Positions 1 through 7,593 of a stretch of 64,000 nt of DNA are shown piece after piece (position 1 is the first letter of the stretch; each line of letters starts with the position of its first letter). Origin of the DNA: Cardiobacteriaceae bacterium TAE3-ERU3 (lineage in GTDB: Bacteria > Pseudomonadota > Gammaproteobacteria > Cardiobacteriales > Cardiobacteriaceae); the NCBI GenBank assembly GCA_019218315.1, contig JAHUUI010000001.1, forward strand, positions 62,001 through 126,000, read 5' to 3'. Made by a program: the position numbers and the translations under genes. The notes below the pieces were generated by a model, which did no database searches, was not told the DNA's origin, and worked only from the letters and a program-made list of their open reading frames with translations.

Positions 1-362
1 ACCGCACCAAAGGTACGTACGTCAAAAAAGTTCTGGCACATCCATGCAGTAACTTCGCGCGCCTTTTGTTCGTCTTTGGGCAATTTTTTCGCAACCGGCT
101 CGATATCCAATGCCTCATAAGCGCGCTTATTCTGCAAATTGAGTACGCTTTTTTCCTTGACGTAGATTTCATAACCGGGCGTATTTTCTTCGCTCATTTC
201 AATGAAATTGCGAATTTTGCGCTTGAGGCAAACGTCCGTAACCAGTCCCTTGCTGGACTCAGGATCAAGGCGTGGCATATTGCCCGCATCAGGATCGCCA
301 TTGGGATTGCCGTTCTTTACATCAAAGAAAAAGACAAATTCATAACGGTTTGCAATACTCAT
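1..362 (-). CDS. cas7c: Type I-C Cascade backbone protein Cas7c/Csd2 (partial, N-terminal part)
   Basis: Cas7 coats the crRNA spacer in the type I-C Cascade as a multi-copy backbone. Reading the minus strand from an ATG at 362 gives an open frame to the window edge (about 120 residues). It begins [15 protein letters not shown] and carries the family signature [13 protein letters not shown] near residues 18-30, which is diagnostic of Csd2-type Cas7. The start overlaps the cas8c stop by 4 bp (ATGA), so translation is probably coupled. The C-terminal half, and probably cas4-cas1-cas2 and the main array, lie left of the window. Family assignment is firm; completeness cannot be judged. Confidence 0.93.
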   Translation of the reverse strand, partial: MSIANRYEFVFFFDVKNGNPNGDPDAGNMPRLDPESSKGLVTDVCLKRKIRNFIEMSEENTPGYEIYVKEKSVLNLQNKRAYEALDIEPVAKKLPKDEQKAREVTAWMCQNFFDVRTFGA

Positions 363-2236
363 GATCCACTCTCCTCATCTAAATTATCCAAGTCCAATTC
401 ATCAATATTTTCAACCAGATTATCTGGTGCTTTCTTACTTCTACCAAAACGCTCAAGATAATAGCCAATCGCAAAACGCCCTTGCTCAGACAAATCCATT
501 GTTTTAGGGAAGAAAAATTCAGCATCGCCCTCATTACCACAATTTACGATATCCCCAAATTCAGTTTCTAACCATCCTGCCATATTCTTAGGGTTCTCTA
601 TCCACTTTGCTTTTTTCCCTTTACATAAGTCAGCTATATGATGATGATAATTCTTTATTAATAATGGGAAAACAGACTCTGGTCGCGCAGAAGCGCTCCC
701 ATAAAAACGCGTTTTTATACCAGCATTAATATCCCCCAATGCCGAGTTTTGCGCCATTTCTAACACGGCAAACAGCCGCCCCAGCCGATAGGCAATATCC
801 TTTGTTTCTCGATCCAAAGCCATAGAAATATTCTCCCCTTTATTGCGTACTAAAATCGCTTTAATCATTGCTACCCGCAACGGACTGACCTCTCCATCCG
901 CGCGCAAGCGACTGACAATCTTGCTCAGTAACGACAGCGGATACGGCTTGCCACTGATCACGGCACGCATCAGTTCACCGGCCAAATGTGGCGATATATC
1001 CTTGCTGTCCGATTTTTTCAGCTGCCCATTGGCATCACGCCGCTTGGGCACCGTTTCAATCAACAAGCGCCATACCGAAGGCAGCGTTCGCCACGGTACA
1101 GGATCAAGCATTAAATCGTTATAGTGGGCGGCAAAATGGCGGGTAAGCTGAATCAAATCGGTTGCTAACCAGAAACGAATTGAAATCCGCGCTGCATTGG
1201 GCGCCAAGCCCAGCACATAGCATTGGGTATCGGGATCAAGATCAGGGCGCAGTTTGCTCAATGGTTGCCCTTCTGCCAAGCGTTGCAAAAATACCGATAG
1301 CTGCTGATTTTCAGCGTCATCATCCGGCGGGCTCATCACTTCGGCAAATAAATCTTCCGCGGCTTCGGCCTGCACAGCATCATCTGCAACCGCCCAAAAC
1401 ACCGTACTGGCATCACCAATACTGACGCACTGGCCATGATCGCGATTGAGCAAATAATTCAGTGCGGTTGTGTAGGCAAAAGCCGTTGAAGCTGAAACCG
1501 GTGCGTTTTCACCCTGTGATTTACCGTAAGACTCAAACGCATCCTGATTAAATGACACAATCGAGCCACCGGACGACTGCCCGCCCCATACGCCTTTAAT
1601 CGCCGGATGAACCCTTGCTACCGCAGCAGATTGCCCATCCAAACACGGTACGGCTTCACCTTCACCACGATCGAGATATGCCGCCCAAATGGCTTGTGCT
1701 GCCGGGCGCTGATGCAAGTAGTCCATATCACCATCAAGTCGAAACACAACATTGGCATCGACCACCTCAAGCGGGCAAACCGATTCGGCAAATCGCCCCG
1801 GTTGCCAACGCTGCAAAAATGCCTTGAACGCCTGCAAACCTGCATCATCATTGTCTTCTAGCAATTCAAGGTGCCAGTCGCGGAAGGCTTCAAAGGTTTC
1901 ACGGTAGGCAGTCACCCACGGCGTTTCCTTGGCTGCCTTTTTATCCTTGTTACCTTCAATACCCAGCGTATAGGCGGTTTTATCCCACAAAAAATTGGGC
2001 TTGATGCCAGAGGCACGTTTTTCCAAATGTTTCGGCACAGCCAGCTCTTTGGCTTTGGGCTTTTTATCTGCCGTCAGGTTGGGGATAACATCAACCACTT
2101 CACCATCTTGAGACAAAACCAGAACATAACCAATTTTTTCCTGACTGTAGCCAAATGGCGGTACTTTAGGCAAACCGGCACTCGTGGTTTGGCTTGCCAA
2201 GCGCTGATAATATTGCGCCAATGCCTGCACAATCAT
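359..2236 (-). CDS. cas8c: Type I-C Cascade large subunit Cas8c/Csd1
   Basis: This 625-residue protein is in the usual size range of Cas8c (Csd1), the large subunit that reads the PAM and positions target DNA for Cas3. It starts [15 protein letters not shown], typical of Csd1, and has internal family-like stretches such as [19 protein letters not shown] and [11 protein letters not shown]. Its ATG overlaps the cas5c stop by 4 bp and its own stop overlaps the cas7c start by 4 bp, giving the compact cas5-cas8-cas7 order of type I-C. No frameshift or truncation is visible, so the effector operon looks intact. Individual PAM-reading residues cannot be assigned by eye. Confidence 0.93.
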   Translation of the reverse strand: MIVQALAQYYQRLASQTTSAGLPKVPPFGYSQEKIGYVLVLSQDGEVVDVIPNLTADKKPKAKELAVPKHLEKRASGIKPNFLWDKTAYTLGIEGNKDKKAAKETPWVTAYRETFEAFRDWHLELLEDNDDAGLQAFKAFLQRWQPGRFAESVCPLEVVDANVVFRLDGDMDYLHQRPAAQAIWAAYLDRGEGEAVPCLDGQSAAVARVHPAIKGVWGGQSSGGSIVSFNQDAFESYGKSQGENAPVSASTAFAYTTALNYLLNRDHGQCVSIGDASTVFWAVADDAVQAEAAEDLFAEVMSPPDDDAENQQLSVFLQRLAEGQPLSKLRPDLDPDTQCYVLGLAPNAARISIRFWLATDLIQLTRHFAAHYNDLMLDPVPWRTLPSVWRLLIETVPKRRDANGQLKKSDSKDISPHLAGELMRAVISGKPYPLSLLSKIVSRLRADGEVSPLRVAMIKAILVRNKGENISMALDRETKDIAYRLGRLFAVLEMAQNSALGDINAGIKTRFYGSASARPESVFPLLIKNYHHHIADLCKGKKAKWIENPKNMAGWLETEFGDIVNCGNEGDAEFFFPKTMDLSEQGRFAIGYYLERFGRSKKAPDNLVENIDELDLDNLDEESGS

Positions 2237-2913
2237 GACATCACCCCTTCCGCGTGTAGTGGCGGTACGTCAATCACACCATCTTTCATTTCAGCACGGA
2301 AAAAATGCGGCGTTTGCTCTTGCCCAAAGGTAATATCGTGCAGCATCCAACCCAAATCCTTATCCGCTGCACTACCCAGCTCATGTTTCGGGAATTGTGC
2401 CGACTGCTGTGGGTCAAGCCATGCGAAATGCGCCGGAAACTCACGCACACCAAGGCATGGTTGCTGGAAGCATTGCCCCTTTTGCGCGCGCCGGTTAAAC
2501 ATACTGATGTGTTTGGCGGCTGAATTGTCCGCACTTTCGGCACCGACCAAGCGAAAATGTGCTTCAATGATATAAGCCACATCGCGCAGCACCGTCGCCG
2601 CACGCTGCTGGCGGTCTTCTTCGATGAATGTGGACAAACCGGCCGTACTCTTGCGCTTCATCGCACCGCTAACCGTACTGGCTGACAGTTTGCTACCCAA
2701 TTCATTGCGCCGTACCGACTCAAAGCGAATCGGCTTTAACACGTGAATACGGTCAATCACCCATTCAATTTGCGGCTTCCAATAGATCGCTGAAACGATG
2801 CCCCGTGCTGCAGACGGCGTCATCACATCATAACTCACACGCTCCACTTTCATCTCTGGTCGGGTAAAGCAGGCATAATCACCCCAAACATGCAACGCGA
2901 TACCATAGGCCAT
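2233..2913 (-). CDS. cas5c: Type I-C Cas5c (Csd5), pre-crRNA endonuclease and Cascade subunit
   Basis: In type I-C systems, which lack Cas6, Cas5c (Cas5d) cuts pre-crRNA 3' of the repeat hairpin and then stays on the 11-nt 5' handle. The 226-residue frame has the Cas5 N-terminal fold signature (MAYGIALHVWGDYACFTRPE) and the VSYDVMTPSAARGI segment typical of Csd5. A Shine-Dalgarno GGAG sits 7 bp before the ATG at 2913. The gene follows a 338-bp gap after cas3 that carries two repeat-like hairpins, so its message would include RNA structures that Cas5c itself recognises. It is coupled to cas8c by an ATGA overlap. Confidence 0.93.
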   Translation of the reverse strand: MAYGIALHVWGDYACFTRPEMKVERVSYDVMTPSAARGIVSAIYWKPQIEWVIDRIHVLKPIRFESVRRNELGSKLSASTVSGAMKRKSTAGLSTFIEEDRQQRAATVLRDVAYIIEAHFRLVGAESADNSAAKHISMFNRRAQKGQCFQQPCLGVREFPAHFAWLDPQQSAQFPKHELGSAADKDLGWMLHDITFGQEQTPHFFRAEMKDGVIDVPPLHAEGVMS

Positions 2914-2954
2914 GTTTTACTCCATATACTCACTTGAGCATCATCAAAATATAC

Positions 2955-3045
2955 ATTTCACGTGCCTCTTGCGAGGCACGACAATCATGAGTCAAAAATA
3001 CTCTATTACAGTTTCAATCCACTTGAAGATACTGTCCTTCAAGAC
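2955..3045 (-). CRISPR. One-unit degenerate mini-CRISPR (CreA/CreR-like guide RNA) in the cas3-cas5c gap
   Basis: Read on the minus strand, the first pseudo-repeat (3045-3011) is GT, a 7-bp stem CTTGAAG/CTTCAAG with an 8-nt loop, then TGGATTGAAAC, which is exactly an 11-nt type I-C 5' handle. A 28-nt pseudo-spacer follows (3010-2983). The second pseudo-repeat (2982-2955) begins GTCGTGCCTC and has an 8-bp stem with GCAA loop (CGTGCCTC/GAGGCACG), but its 3' part lacks about five bases (TG then AAAT instead of TGGATTGAAA). The two halves needed for one mature crRNA are thus kept, the handle in repeat 1 and the processing hairpin in repeat 2, while the dispensable halves have decayed. That is the pattern known for CreA antitoxin and CreR regulator RNAs. 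Order and strand match the cas operon. Repeat identity is seen; function is inferred. Confidence 0.85.
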
Positions 3046-3132
3046 GAAAATCTGAAATAACAAAATTGATAGCAGCAGTTTGCCACTTCCCTCGATAGAC
3101 AAGAGATAACTTTCATCGTCTCGCTTCTCCAT
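2992..3132 (-). CDS. Possible 46-codon ORF overlapping the first pseudo-repeat (unrecognised; may be chance)
   Basis: An ATG at 3132 opens a 46-codon frame that starts MEKRDDESYLLSIEGSGKLL, continues through a hydrophobic stretch (LLLSILLFQIFVL), reads through the first pseudo-repeat and stops inside the pseudo-spacer. No clear Shine-Dalgarno precedes it. A second minimal frame nearby (3176-3147, nine codons, with adjacent AGA CGA arginine codons) could be a CreT-style mini-ORF. Neither resembles a family I know. They are listed because Cas-repressed toxins (CreT) are encoded exactly at this position, between the guide's target and the guide itself. Coding status is unproven. Confidence 0.2.
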   Translation of the reverse strand: MEKRDDESYLLSIEGSGKLLLSILLFQIFVLKDSIFKWIETVIEYF

Positions 3133-3185
3133 ACTAACGCGCCACTTCAAGCCACCAAGCCTCGTCTAACCTTCATGATCAGCCT

Positions 3186-3214
3186 ATTTTATCAAGATTC
3201 TGTAGCAGAATCTA
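3186..3214 (-). promoter_or_regulatory. Candidate promoter with internal palindrome, upstream of mini-CRISPR and cas5c
   Basis: On the minus strand a TAAAAT (-10-like, 3191-3186) is preceded at 17 bp by TAGATT (weak -35-like, 3214-3209). Between them is a 7-bp perfect palindrome GATTCTG-TAG-CAGAATC (3196-3212), which could be an operator or an RNA hairpin. A better -35 match, TTTACA, lies inside the guide's seed match (3231-3226), but no good -10 sits 16-18 bp from it. A start here would place transcription just downstream of the Cascade target. Promoter identity is tentative. Confidence 0.35.
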
Positions 3215-3222
3215 TGATAATC

Positions 3223-3253
3223 TTCTGTAAAAGAGTATAAGGATATATTCTTT
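3223..3253 (+). promoter_or_regulatory. Candidate Cascade-binding site for the mini-CRISPR guide (PAM + partial protospacer)
   Basis: On the plus strand, TTC (3223-3225, the common type I-C PAM) is followed at 3226 by TGTAAAAGAGTAT. The mini-CRISPR guide begins TGTAATAGAGTAT. Positions 1-5 and 7-13 match; the only mismatch is position 6, the flipped-out base in type I Cascades; after position 13 the match ends. PAM plus seed-only pairing is what CreA and CreR guides use to bind without triggering Cas3 cleavage. The site touches the cas3 stop codon and lies upstream of the likely start of the cas5c leader transcript, so binding could repress cas5-cas8-cas7 or a small RNA made in the gap. Confidence 0.75.
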
Positions 3254-5507
3254 AAAGCACCAAATCAAACGAAGATATAAAATCAGGATTTTTCCAGCTT
3301 AAGCCAGCCCGATCATCGTAAAGCGCCAAGCCAATCAATACTGGAAACTGCTGTGCAAAGCGCTGTGGCTGGACAAATTCTACCCGCCCCGTTTCACACA
3401 AGGTCTGCAATGCTTGTTCGGGAATTTGTACCAGATACGGCTGCAAACGGCGCATTAATCCACCAATATGCTCGGCGTAATGCAGACGCTCGATTATTTT
3501 TTCTGCTTCGCCGTCAAACGGCACAATCAGCGGCAACATATAGCTATCAATCATCCGGAATTGCTTGGTAATATCCTGAAAAGGGAAATCCAGACTTTTT
3601 GCCGAACCGGTATGCAGTTCAACCAAGCGATGTTTGTCCAATTCATTACCCATTTGCGCATAGATGCGCTGGAAGTAGTAGGTCATCGCTGCTGTTGATA
3701 ACGCATCATCGTGGTGACGCAAGGTTTCGCGCATGATCGCTGCCAAGAATTTGATGCTCGGCGGCGTCGGCCAGCCCACAGGGGCAAATACCCACACTTC
3801 ACTGTCTTCTGCCGATCTCTTTCCTTCACGGTTACATCGCCCCGCCGCCTGTGCCACAGAATCCAGCCCCGCTTCAGCACGCATCACAAACGGGAAATCT
3901 ACATCAACACCACACTCAATCAAAGACGTACTGACCAAGCGACATGGTAAACCGTCACACAAACGTTGCCTTACTTCGGCCAGCACTTGCTGGCGATGCG
4001 CCGCACACATCAGCGTAGTCAGGTGATAAACCCCATCCAGATCAGCCGCTGCTTCATACAACGCACGCGCATGGCGGCGATTATTGACGATCAGCAGCAT
4101 TTGCTCGTGTTGTGCAAGGATATCGTGCAATGCGGTATCGTCTTTTTCGCCAACGTGATGCACCGTCACGCGCTTGAGCTCAGTAAAAAGCTTTTCCGGT
4201 TCAGGCGCAATTTCCCGTACCTGCTCAAAGCCATTATAAAAATCATTCTCTTGCTGAATAGCGGGCTGGGTCGCGGTACATAACACAACGCTACAGCGGT
4301 AATTCAACGCCAATTCATCAATAGCCGCCATAATTGGGCGCAATAAGGTCAGTGGGATCATTTGCGCTTCGTCGAGAATAATCACGCTACCGGCGATATT
4401 GTGTAATTTTCGACACTGTGAAGAACGGTCAGCAAATAACGATTCAAAAAATTGCACCGCCGTCGTGACAACCACTGGTATTGACCAGTTTTCCGATGCA
4501 CGACGTAATTTATCGCGCGTTTCCTCATCTTTGATACTGCGGTCGTCAAACGCACTGTGGTGTTCCAATACGGCTTCTGTACCCAAAGCACCAAAAGCAC
4601 GGCGAAAAACAGCCGCATTTTGCTCGATAATGCTGGTGTAAGGAATCACATAAATAATGCGCCGCATCTCTTGCTGCAAGGCATGGCGTAAAGCAAAAGC
4701 CATCGAGGTCAATGTCTTGCCGCCACCCGTGGGCACAGTCAAGGTGAATAATCCTGCCGCTAACCCCGATTGCGCTACGGCATGGTCGAGTATGTGGTTA
4801 CGCAACGTATTAATCGAACCATATGTGGTGCTTTGTGTACGTAAACCATCCATATAACTTTGGAAGGCGTCATTCAGTGCGCCAAGTGATGGCGGCTCAT
4901 TTAATTGAACCGTATTGCCCTCAAGTTTTTCGTAATAATGCTGCGTATCAAGATAGTCTGCATCAACCAAGCACGAATAAATCATACGGGTCAGCATGGC
5001 CATACTGAATCCGGCTATTTTTTTTCCTGGCTTAAGGGATGGTGCGGTAAGCGTAGCAGGCAAGGCAATTTCTTCTTGCCACAAATCGTCAAGCACTTCC
5101 AGATCAGATCCAAATTGCAAATCCAGACGTTGCTCTAACGTACGCCGCTTATCGCCCTTTTGTACCGCATTCGCCAATCCAGCATGATGACCGGCAATCA
5201 CAAAAGCCAGTATTTTTGCCAAAGCCACTTCAAGCCGATTTGCTGCCCACTTTTCAACCGCTATTTTTGCACCCGCAGTAGCGTGATCGACACTGCTACC
5301 ACCGCGCAAACGTTGCTGATAGCGTGCGCTGTATTTACCCAAATCGTGCAATTTACCGGCAACTTCAGCCAGCTCTTGGGCTCCGAACACACGGGCAAAC
5401 TCACCCGCTACAAGCCCCACTGCAAGCAGGTGATCGTCTAGCCGTTGCCAATCTGACTCGTCACCTTCCGTGCCAGAATGGGCAAAATAGGTTTGCTTGC
5501 TATCCAT
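3252..5507 (-). CDS. cas3: CRISPR-associated nuclease-helicase Cas3 (type I-C, HD + SF2)
   Basis: Cas3 is recruited by target-bound Cascade and unwinds and degrades DNA. The roughly 750-residue protein has an N-terminal HD nuclease domain (DDHLLAVG, HDLGKYSARY, DHATAGA, AGHHAGLAN) and then SF2 helicase motifs: Walker A TVPTGGGKTLTS, the Asp-Glu box LDEAQMIP, STSLIECGVDVDFP and motif VI QAAGRCNREGK. All key residues appear intact. The frame can open at a TTG at 5510, but the ATG at 5507 is preferred; it shares one base with the upstream stop (TGATG), implying coupling to the HugZ-like gene. Its stop abuts the candidate Cascade target in the gap before cas5c. Confidence 0.95.
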   Translation of the reverse strand: MDSKQTYFAHSGTEGDESDWQRLDDHLLAVGLVAGEFARVFGAQELAEVAGKLHDLGKYSARYQQRLRGGSSVDHATAGAKIAVEKWAANRLEVALAKILAFVIAGHHAGLANAVQKGDKRRTLEQRLDLQFGSDLEVLDDLWQEEIALPATLTAPSLKPGKKIAGFSMAMLTRMIYSCLVDADYLDTQHYYEKLEGNTVQLNEPPSLGALNDAFQSYMDGLRTQSTTYGSINTLRNHILDHAVAQSGLAAGLFTLTVPTGGGKTLTSMAFALRHALQQEMRRIIYVIPYTSIIEQNAAVFRRAFGALGTEAVLEHHSAFDDRSIKDEETRDKLRRASENWSIPVVVTTAVQFFESLFADRSSQCRKLHNIAGSVIILDEAQMIPLTLLRPIMAAIDELALNYRCSVVLCTATQPAIQQENDFYNGFEQVREIAPEPEKLFTELKRVTVHHVGEKDDTALHDILAQHEQMLLIVNNRRHARALYEAAADLDGVYHLTTLMCAAHRQQVLAEVRQRLCDGLPCRLVSTSLIECGVDVDFPFVMRAEAGLDSVAQAAGRCNREGKRSAEDSEVWVFAPVGWPTPPSIKFLAAIMRETLRHHDDALSTAAMTYYFQRIYAQMGNELDKHRLVELHTGSAKSLDFPFQDITKQFRMIDSYMLPLIVPFDGEAEKIIERLHYAEHIGGLMRRLQPYLVQIPEQALQTLCETGRVEFVQPQRFAQQFPVLIGLALYDDRAGLSWKNPDFISSFDLVL

Positions 5508-5983
5508 CAACAGTTTTCCGGTATATCAAATGATTTGCCAAAGCCGAGGATGAGTTGTCCGCCTTCGGGGATTAAGCGGATAAGATGAAAGTCGCCGAGG
5601 CCGCGCAGCAGTTCGACGGTTTTGCCGTGACGGGTTTGCAGCGCGTCGAGTAAGGCTTGGTAATCAGTATGATTACGGGAAATGGTTTCGGCACGAACGG
5701 GTTGGGTCATGCGGCGGCGCGAATAGATGTTGCCGGTTGCGGATTCATCTTTAAGCAGCATAATTTGTCCGCGTCCGTCAGCCAGCAATGCTTTGGTACG
5801 CGCGGCAAGTGTCGAGATAAAGATGTAATAGCAACCATCTTGAAAGACAAACGGCGCATGGCTGAGCTGGTTGTCGCCACAGCTCAAAATCAGACCAAGG
5901 CAGCTGTCGCGCAGTTCGGCGACGTAATTGGCTTCTTGCTCGGTAAAGGGTTGACGCAGTTTTTGCGCTTCTGAATTACTCAT
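5507..5983 (-). CDS. HugZ-like pyridoxamine-5'-phosphate-oxidase-fold protein
   Basis: This 158-residue single-domain protein looks like the FMN-binding split-barrel family that includes HugZ/HutZ heme-utilisation proteins. Early segments (LGLILSCGDNQLSHAPFVF, YYIFISTLAARTKALLADGR) resemble that fold. The C-terminal LILGFGKSFDI resembles the glycine-rich tail of HugZ-type heme oxygenases. It probably binds heme or flavin in the cytoplasm; the substrate is not determinable. It overlaps the TPR gene by 4 bp (ATGA) upstream and cas3 by 1 bp downstream. That is odd for a metabolic gene next to cas3 and suggests that cas3 landed in, or co-opted, this operon. Confidence 0.75.
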   Translation of the reverse strand: MSNSEAQKLRQPFTEQEANYVAELRDSCLGLILSCGDNQLSHAPFVFQDGCYYIFISTLAARTKALLADGRGQIMLLKDESATGNIYSRRRMTQPVRAETISRNHTDYQALLDALQTRHGKTVELLRGLGDFHLIRLIPEGGQLILGFGKSFDIPENC

Positions 5984-6666
5984 GGCTTAACCTCTTTGAC
6001 TTCTATTTTGCCTTCTTTGACTACTTCAAGTAGTTTTTGAGCGTCAAGATCATCAGGGTAATTTTTAATGTAGGCTTCAAGCATTCTTTGCCCTTTTGTG
6101 GTGTCCTGATTACCGAGATAAGCTATGGCAAGCGCTTTGGCCGCGCCTGTATTATCGCTTTCATACGCTGCTTTGAGTTGGGTAATGGCACGCTCGGTCT
6201 GCCCACTGTTGGCAAGGAATATACCGTATTCCTGTTGGATATCGGCCAGTTCTTTACCTTTAAATTGACCGAGTAACCATTGATAAATACGATCTGCCCC
6301 GGCAGCAGCATTTGGTATATCGAGGTTGTGTGCAATCACACCAAGGCGTGCTTGCTCACGAACAAAATAAGGATATTCCGGGCTGTCTTCGGGAATGATG
6401 GTTTTAATCAGGTAACCGAGCTGGCCATTAAATGCTTTGACATTTTCGACCATTTTGGCGTGATCCGCATCATTATCGAGTTTGGTTGGATACTCGCCAG
6501 CATAACGCGCCAAATGGTTGACCATCTCGTGAATTTTATCCAGATGCACATCCGCACCCTGCTCTTTTTCTTCAATAGCATTCATAAATTCGACCGGCTG
6601 ATACGGTATCGTCCAGCCGTTTTGCGCAAGCAGTAATGCTGCCAATAACAGGCTTGTGCAACGCAT
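5980..6666 (-). CDS. Exported TPR-repeat protein of unknown role
   Basis: The 228-residue product has an N-terminal signal peptide (MRCTSLLLAALLLAQNGWTI) with no lipobox cysteine at the usual site, so it is probably periplasmic. The C-terminal half has TPR-like helical repeats (YGIFLANSGQTERAITQLKAAYES, AKALAIAYLGNQDTTKGQRMLEAYIKNYPDD). A strong Shine-Dalgarno (AAGGAG) lies 6 bp before the ATG. It is the first gene of the run leading into the HugZ-like gene and cas3 and is divergent from luxS across 77 bp. TPR proteins usually scaffold complexes; no partner is evident. Confidence 0.7.
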   Translation of the reverse strand: MRCTSLLLAALLLAQNGWTIPYQPVEFMNAIEEKEQGADVHLDKIHEMVNHLARYAGEYPTKLDNDADHAKMVENVKAFNGQLGYLIKTIIPEDSPEYPYFVREQARLGVIAHNLDIPNAAAGADRIYQWLLGQFKGKELADIQQEYGIFLANSGQTERAITQLKAAYESDNTGAAKALAIAYLGNQDTTKGQRMLEAYIKNYPDDLDAQKLLEVVKEGKIEVKEVKP

Positions 6667-6743
6667 GTTTTCTCCTTAAATATTCGTTATATTGAACTTC
6701 ACTGGTAATCACTCTACCATGTGTTTCTTTTCAGGAGGTTATC

Positions 6744-7208
6744 ATGAGCAAGAAAATGAATGTTGAGAGCTTTAATCTCGACCACACCAAGGTCAAGGCG
6801 CCCTATTTACGCCTTGCCGACAAGAAAACTGGTGATAACGGCGATGTAATTTATAAATACGATTTACGCATTTGCCAGCCAAATAAAGATCACATGGATA
6901 TGCCTGCACTGCACTCTTTGGAGCACTTGATGGCTGAATTGTCGCGCAACCACAATGAGCACGTACTCGATATTTCCCCAATGGGCTGCCAGACTGGATT
7001 TTATGTATCGCTGATTAACGAGCCAGATTATCAGACCGCGCTGGACATGATCGAAGATACGTTAAAGGACGTGCTGGCGGCGACTGATGTACCAGCGTGT
7101 AACGAAGTACAATGCGGATGGGCTGCAAGCCACTCACTCAAGGGCGCTCAAGAATTGGCACAAGCGCTGCTCGATAAGCGTGATGAATGGGAAGAAGTAT
7201 TTGCCTGA
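6744..7208 (+). CDS. luxS: S-ribosylhomocysteine lyase LuxS
   Basis: LuxS splits S-ribosylhomocysteine into homocysteine and DPD, the precursor of autoinducer-2, in the activated methyl cycle. The 154-residue length is usual for the family. The metal-binding HxxEH motif appears as HSLEH (about residues 57-61) with the later metal-ligand region [13 protein letters not shown] (Cys about 129). The active-site region GCQTGFY is also present. A strong AGGAGG lies 8 bp before the ATG. It is a monocistronic gene between a divergent promoter region and a bidirectional terminator. Confidence 0.96.
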   Translation: MSKKMNVESFNLDHTKVKAPYLRLADKKTGDNGDVIYKYDLRICQPNKDHMDMPALHSLEHLMAELSRNHNEHVLDISPMGCQTGFYVSLINEPDYQTALDMIEDTLKDVLAATDVPACNEVQCGWAASHSLKGAQELAQALLDKRDEWEEVFA

Positions 7209-7274
7209 TATAGCCAAACGCCTTTAACTGCATACAGTATTGTACGAAGTTTCGTTCAGCTATAGATAATGAGA

Positions 7275-7316
7275 TACAAAAAGCCGCTACGGTAAAACGC
7301 AGCGGCTTTTTTGTAT
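7275..7316. terminator. Bidirectional rho-independent terminator between luxS and yfaE
   Basis: The arms TACAAAAAGCCGCT and AGCGGCTTTTTTGTA form a long stem with A/T tracts on both sides. It can end luxS transcription (plus) and the nrdA-nrdB-yfaE transcript (minus), which converge here. Confidence 0.9.
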
Positions 7317-7322
7317 ACGGAT

Positions 7323-7592
7323 TTAGGCTGTACGTAATGCAGCGATAAAATCAATATCCAGAACAATATCGGTTTTTGGAATCGCACAGCAGGCGATGAC
7401 TTCGCCGGGCATGGCAAATGCCAGCGGCGTACGTACATAGGTAAATTCGCCCTGCACGCGTACCCGACAACTGCCGCAATAACCTTCGCGACATTGGTAC
7501 TCAACCGCATGGCCAGTACGCTGCAAGCCATCAAGCAGCGTTTCTCCCGGCCGGAGGGTAAAGCGATGATTGTTGGTCTTGATCTGGCTCAT
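7323..7592 (-). CDS. yfaE: 2Fe-2S ferredoxin YfaE, diferric-tyrosyl cofactor maintenance for NrdB
   Basis: YfaE-type ferredoxins reduce the NrdB di-iron site to maintain its tyrosyl radical. The protein of about 89 residues shows plant-type [2Fe-2S] ligands CREGYCGSC plus a later Cys (IACCAIP). I place the start at the ATG at 7592 (MSQIKTNNHRF), one base after the nrdB stop; longer upstream readings run into nrdB. Its position behind nrdB is the standard nrdAB-yfaE operon. Confidence 0.9.
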   Translation of the reverse strand: MSQIKTNNHRFTLRPGETLLDGLQRTGHAVEYQCREGYCGSCRVRVQGEFTYVRTPLAFAMPGEVIACCAIPKTDIVLDIDFIAALRTA

Positions 7593-7593
7593 A

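Noticed and set aside
2941-3060. Reading the repeats on the plus strand as a normal CRISPR unit
   Set aside because: The type I-C handle (TGGATTGAAAC) and 3' hairpin are only in the right order on the minus strand; the plus reading gives no known 5' handle.
3198-3212. Second TTC-TGTA site as another guide target
   Set aside because: It matches only the first four guide bases and then differs at positions 5, 6 and 10. It is better explained as part of the GATTCTG palindrome.
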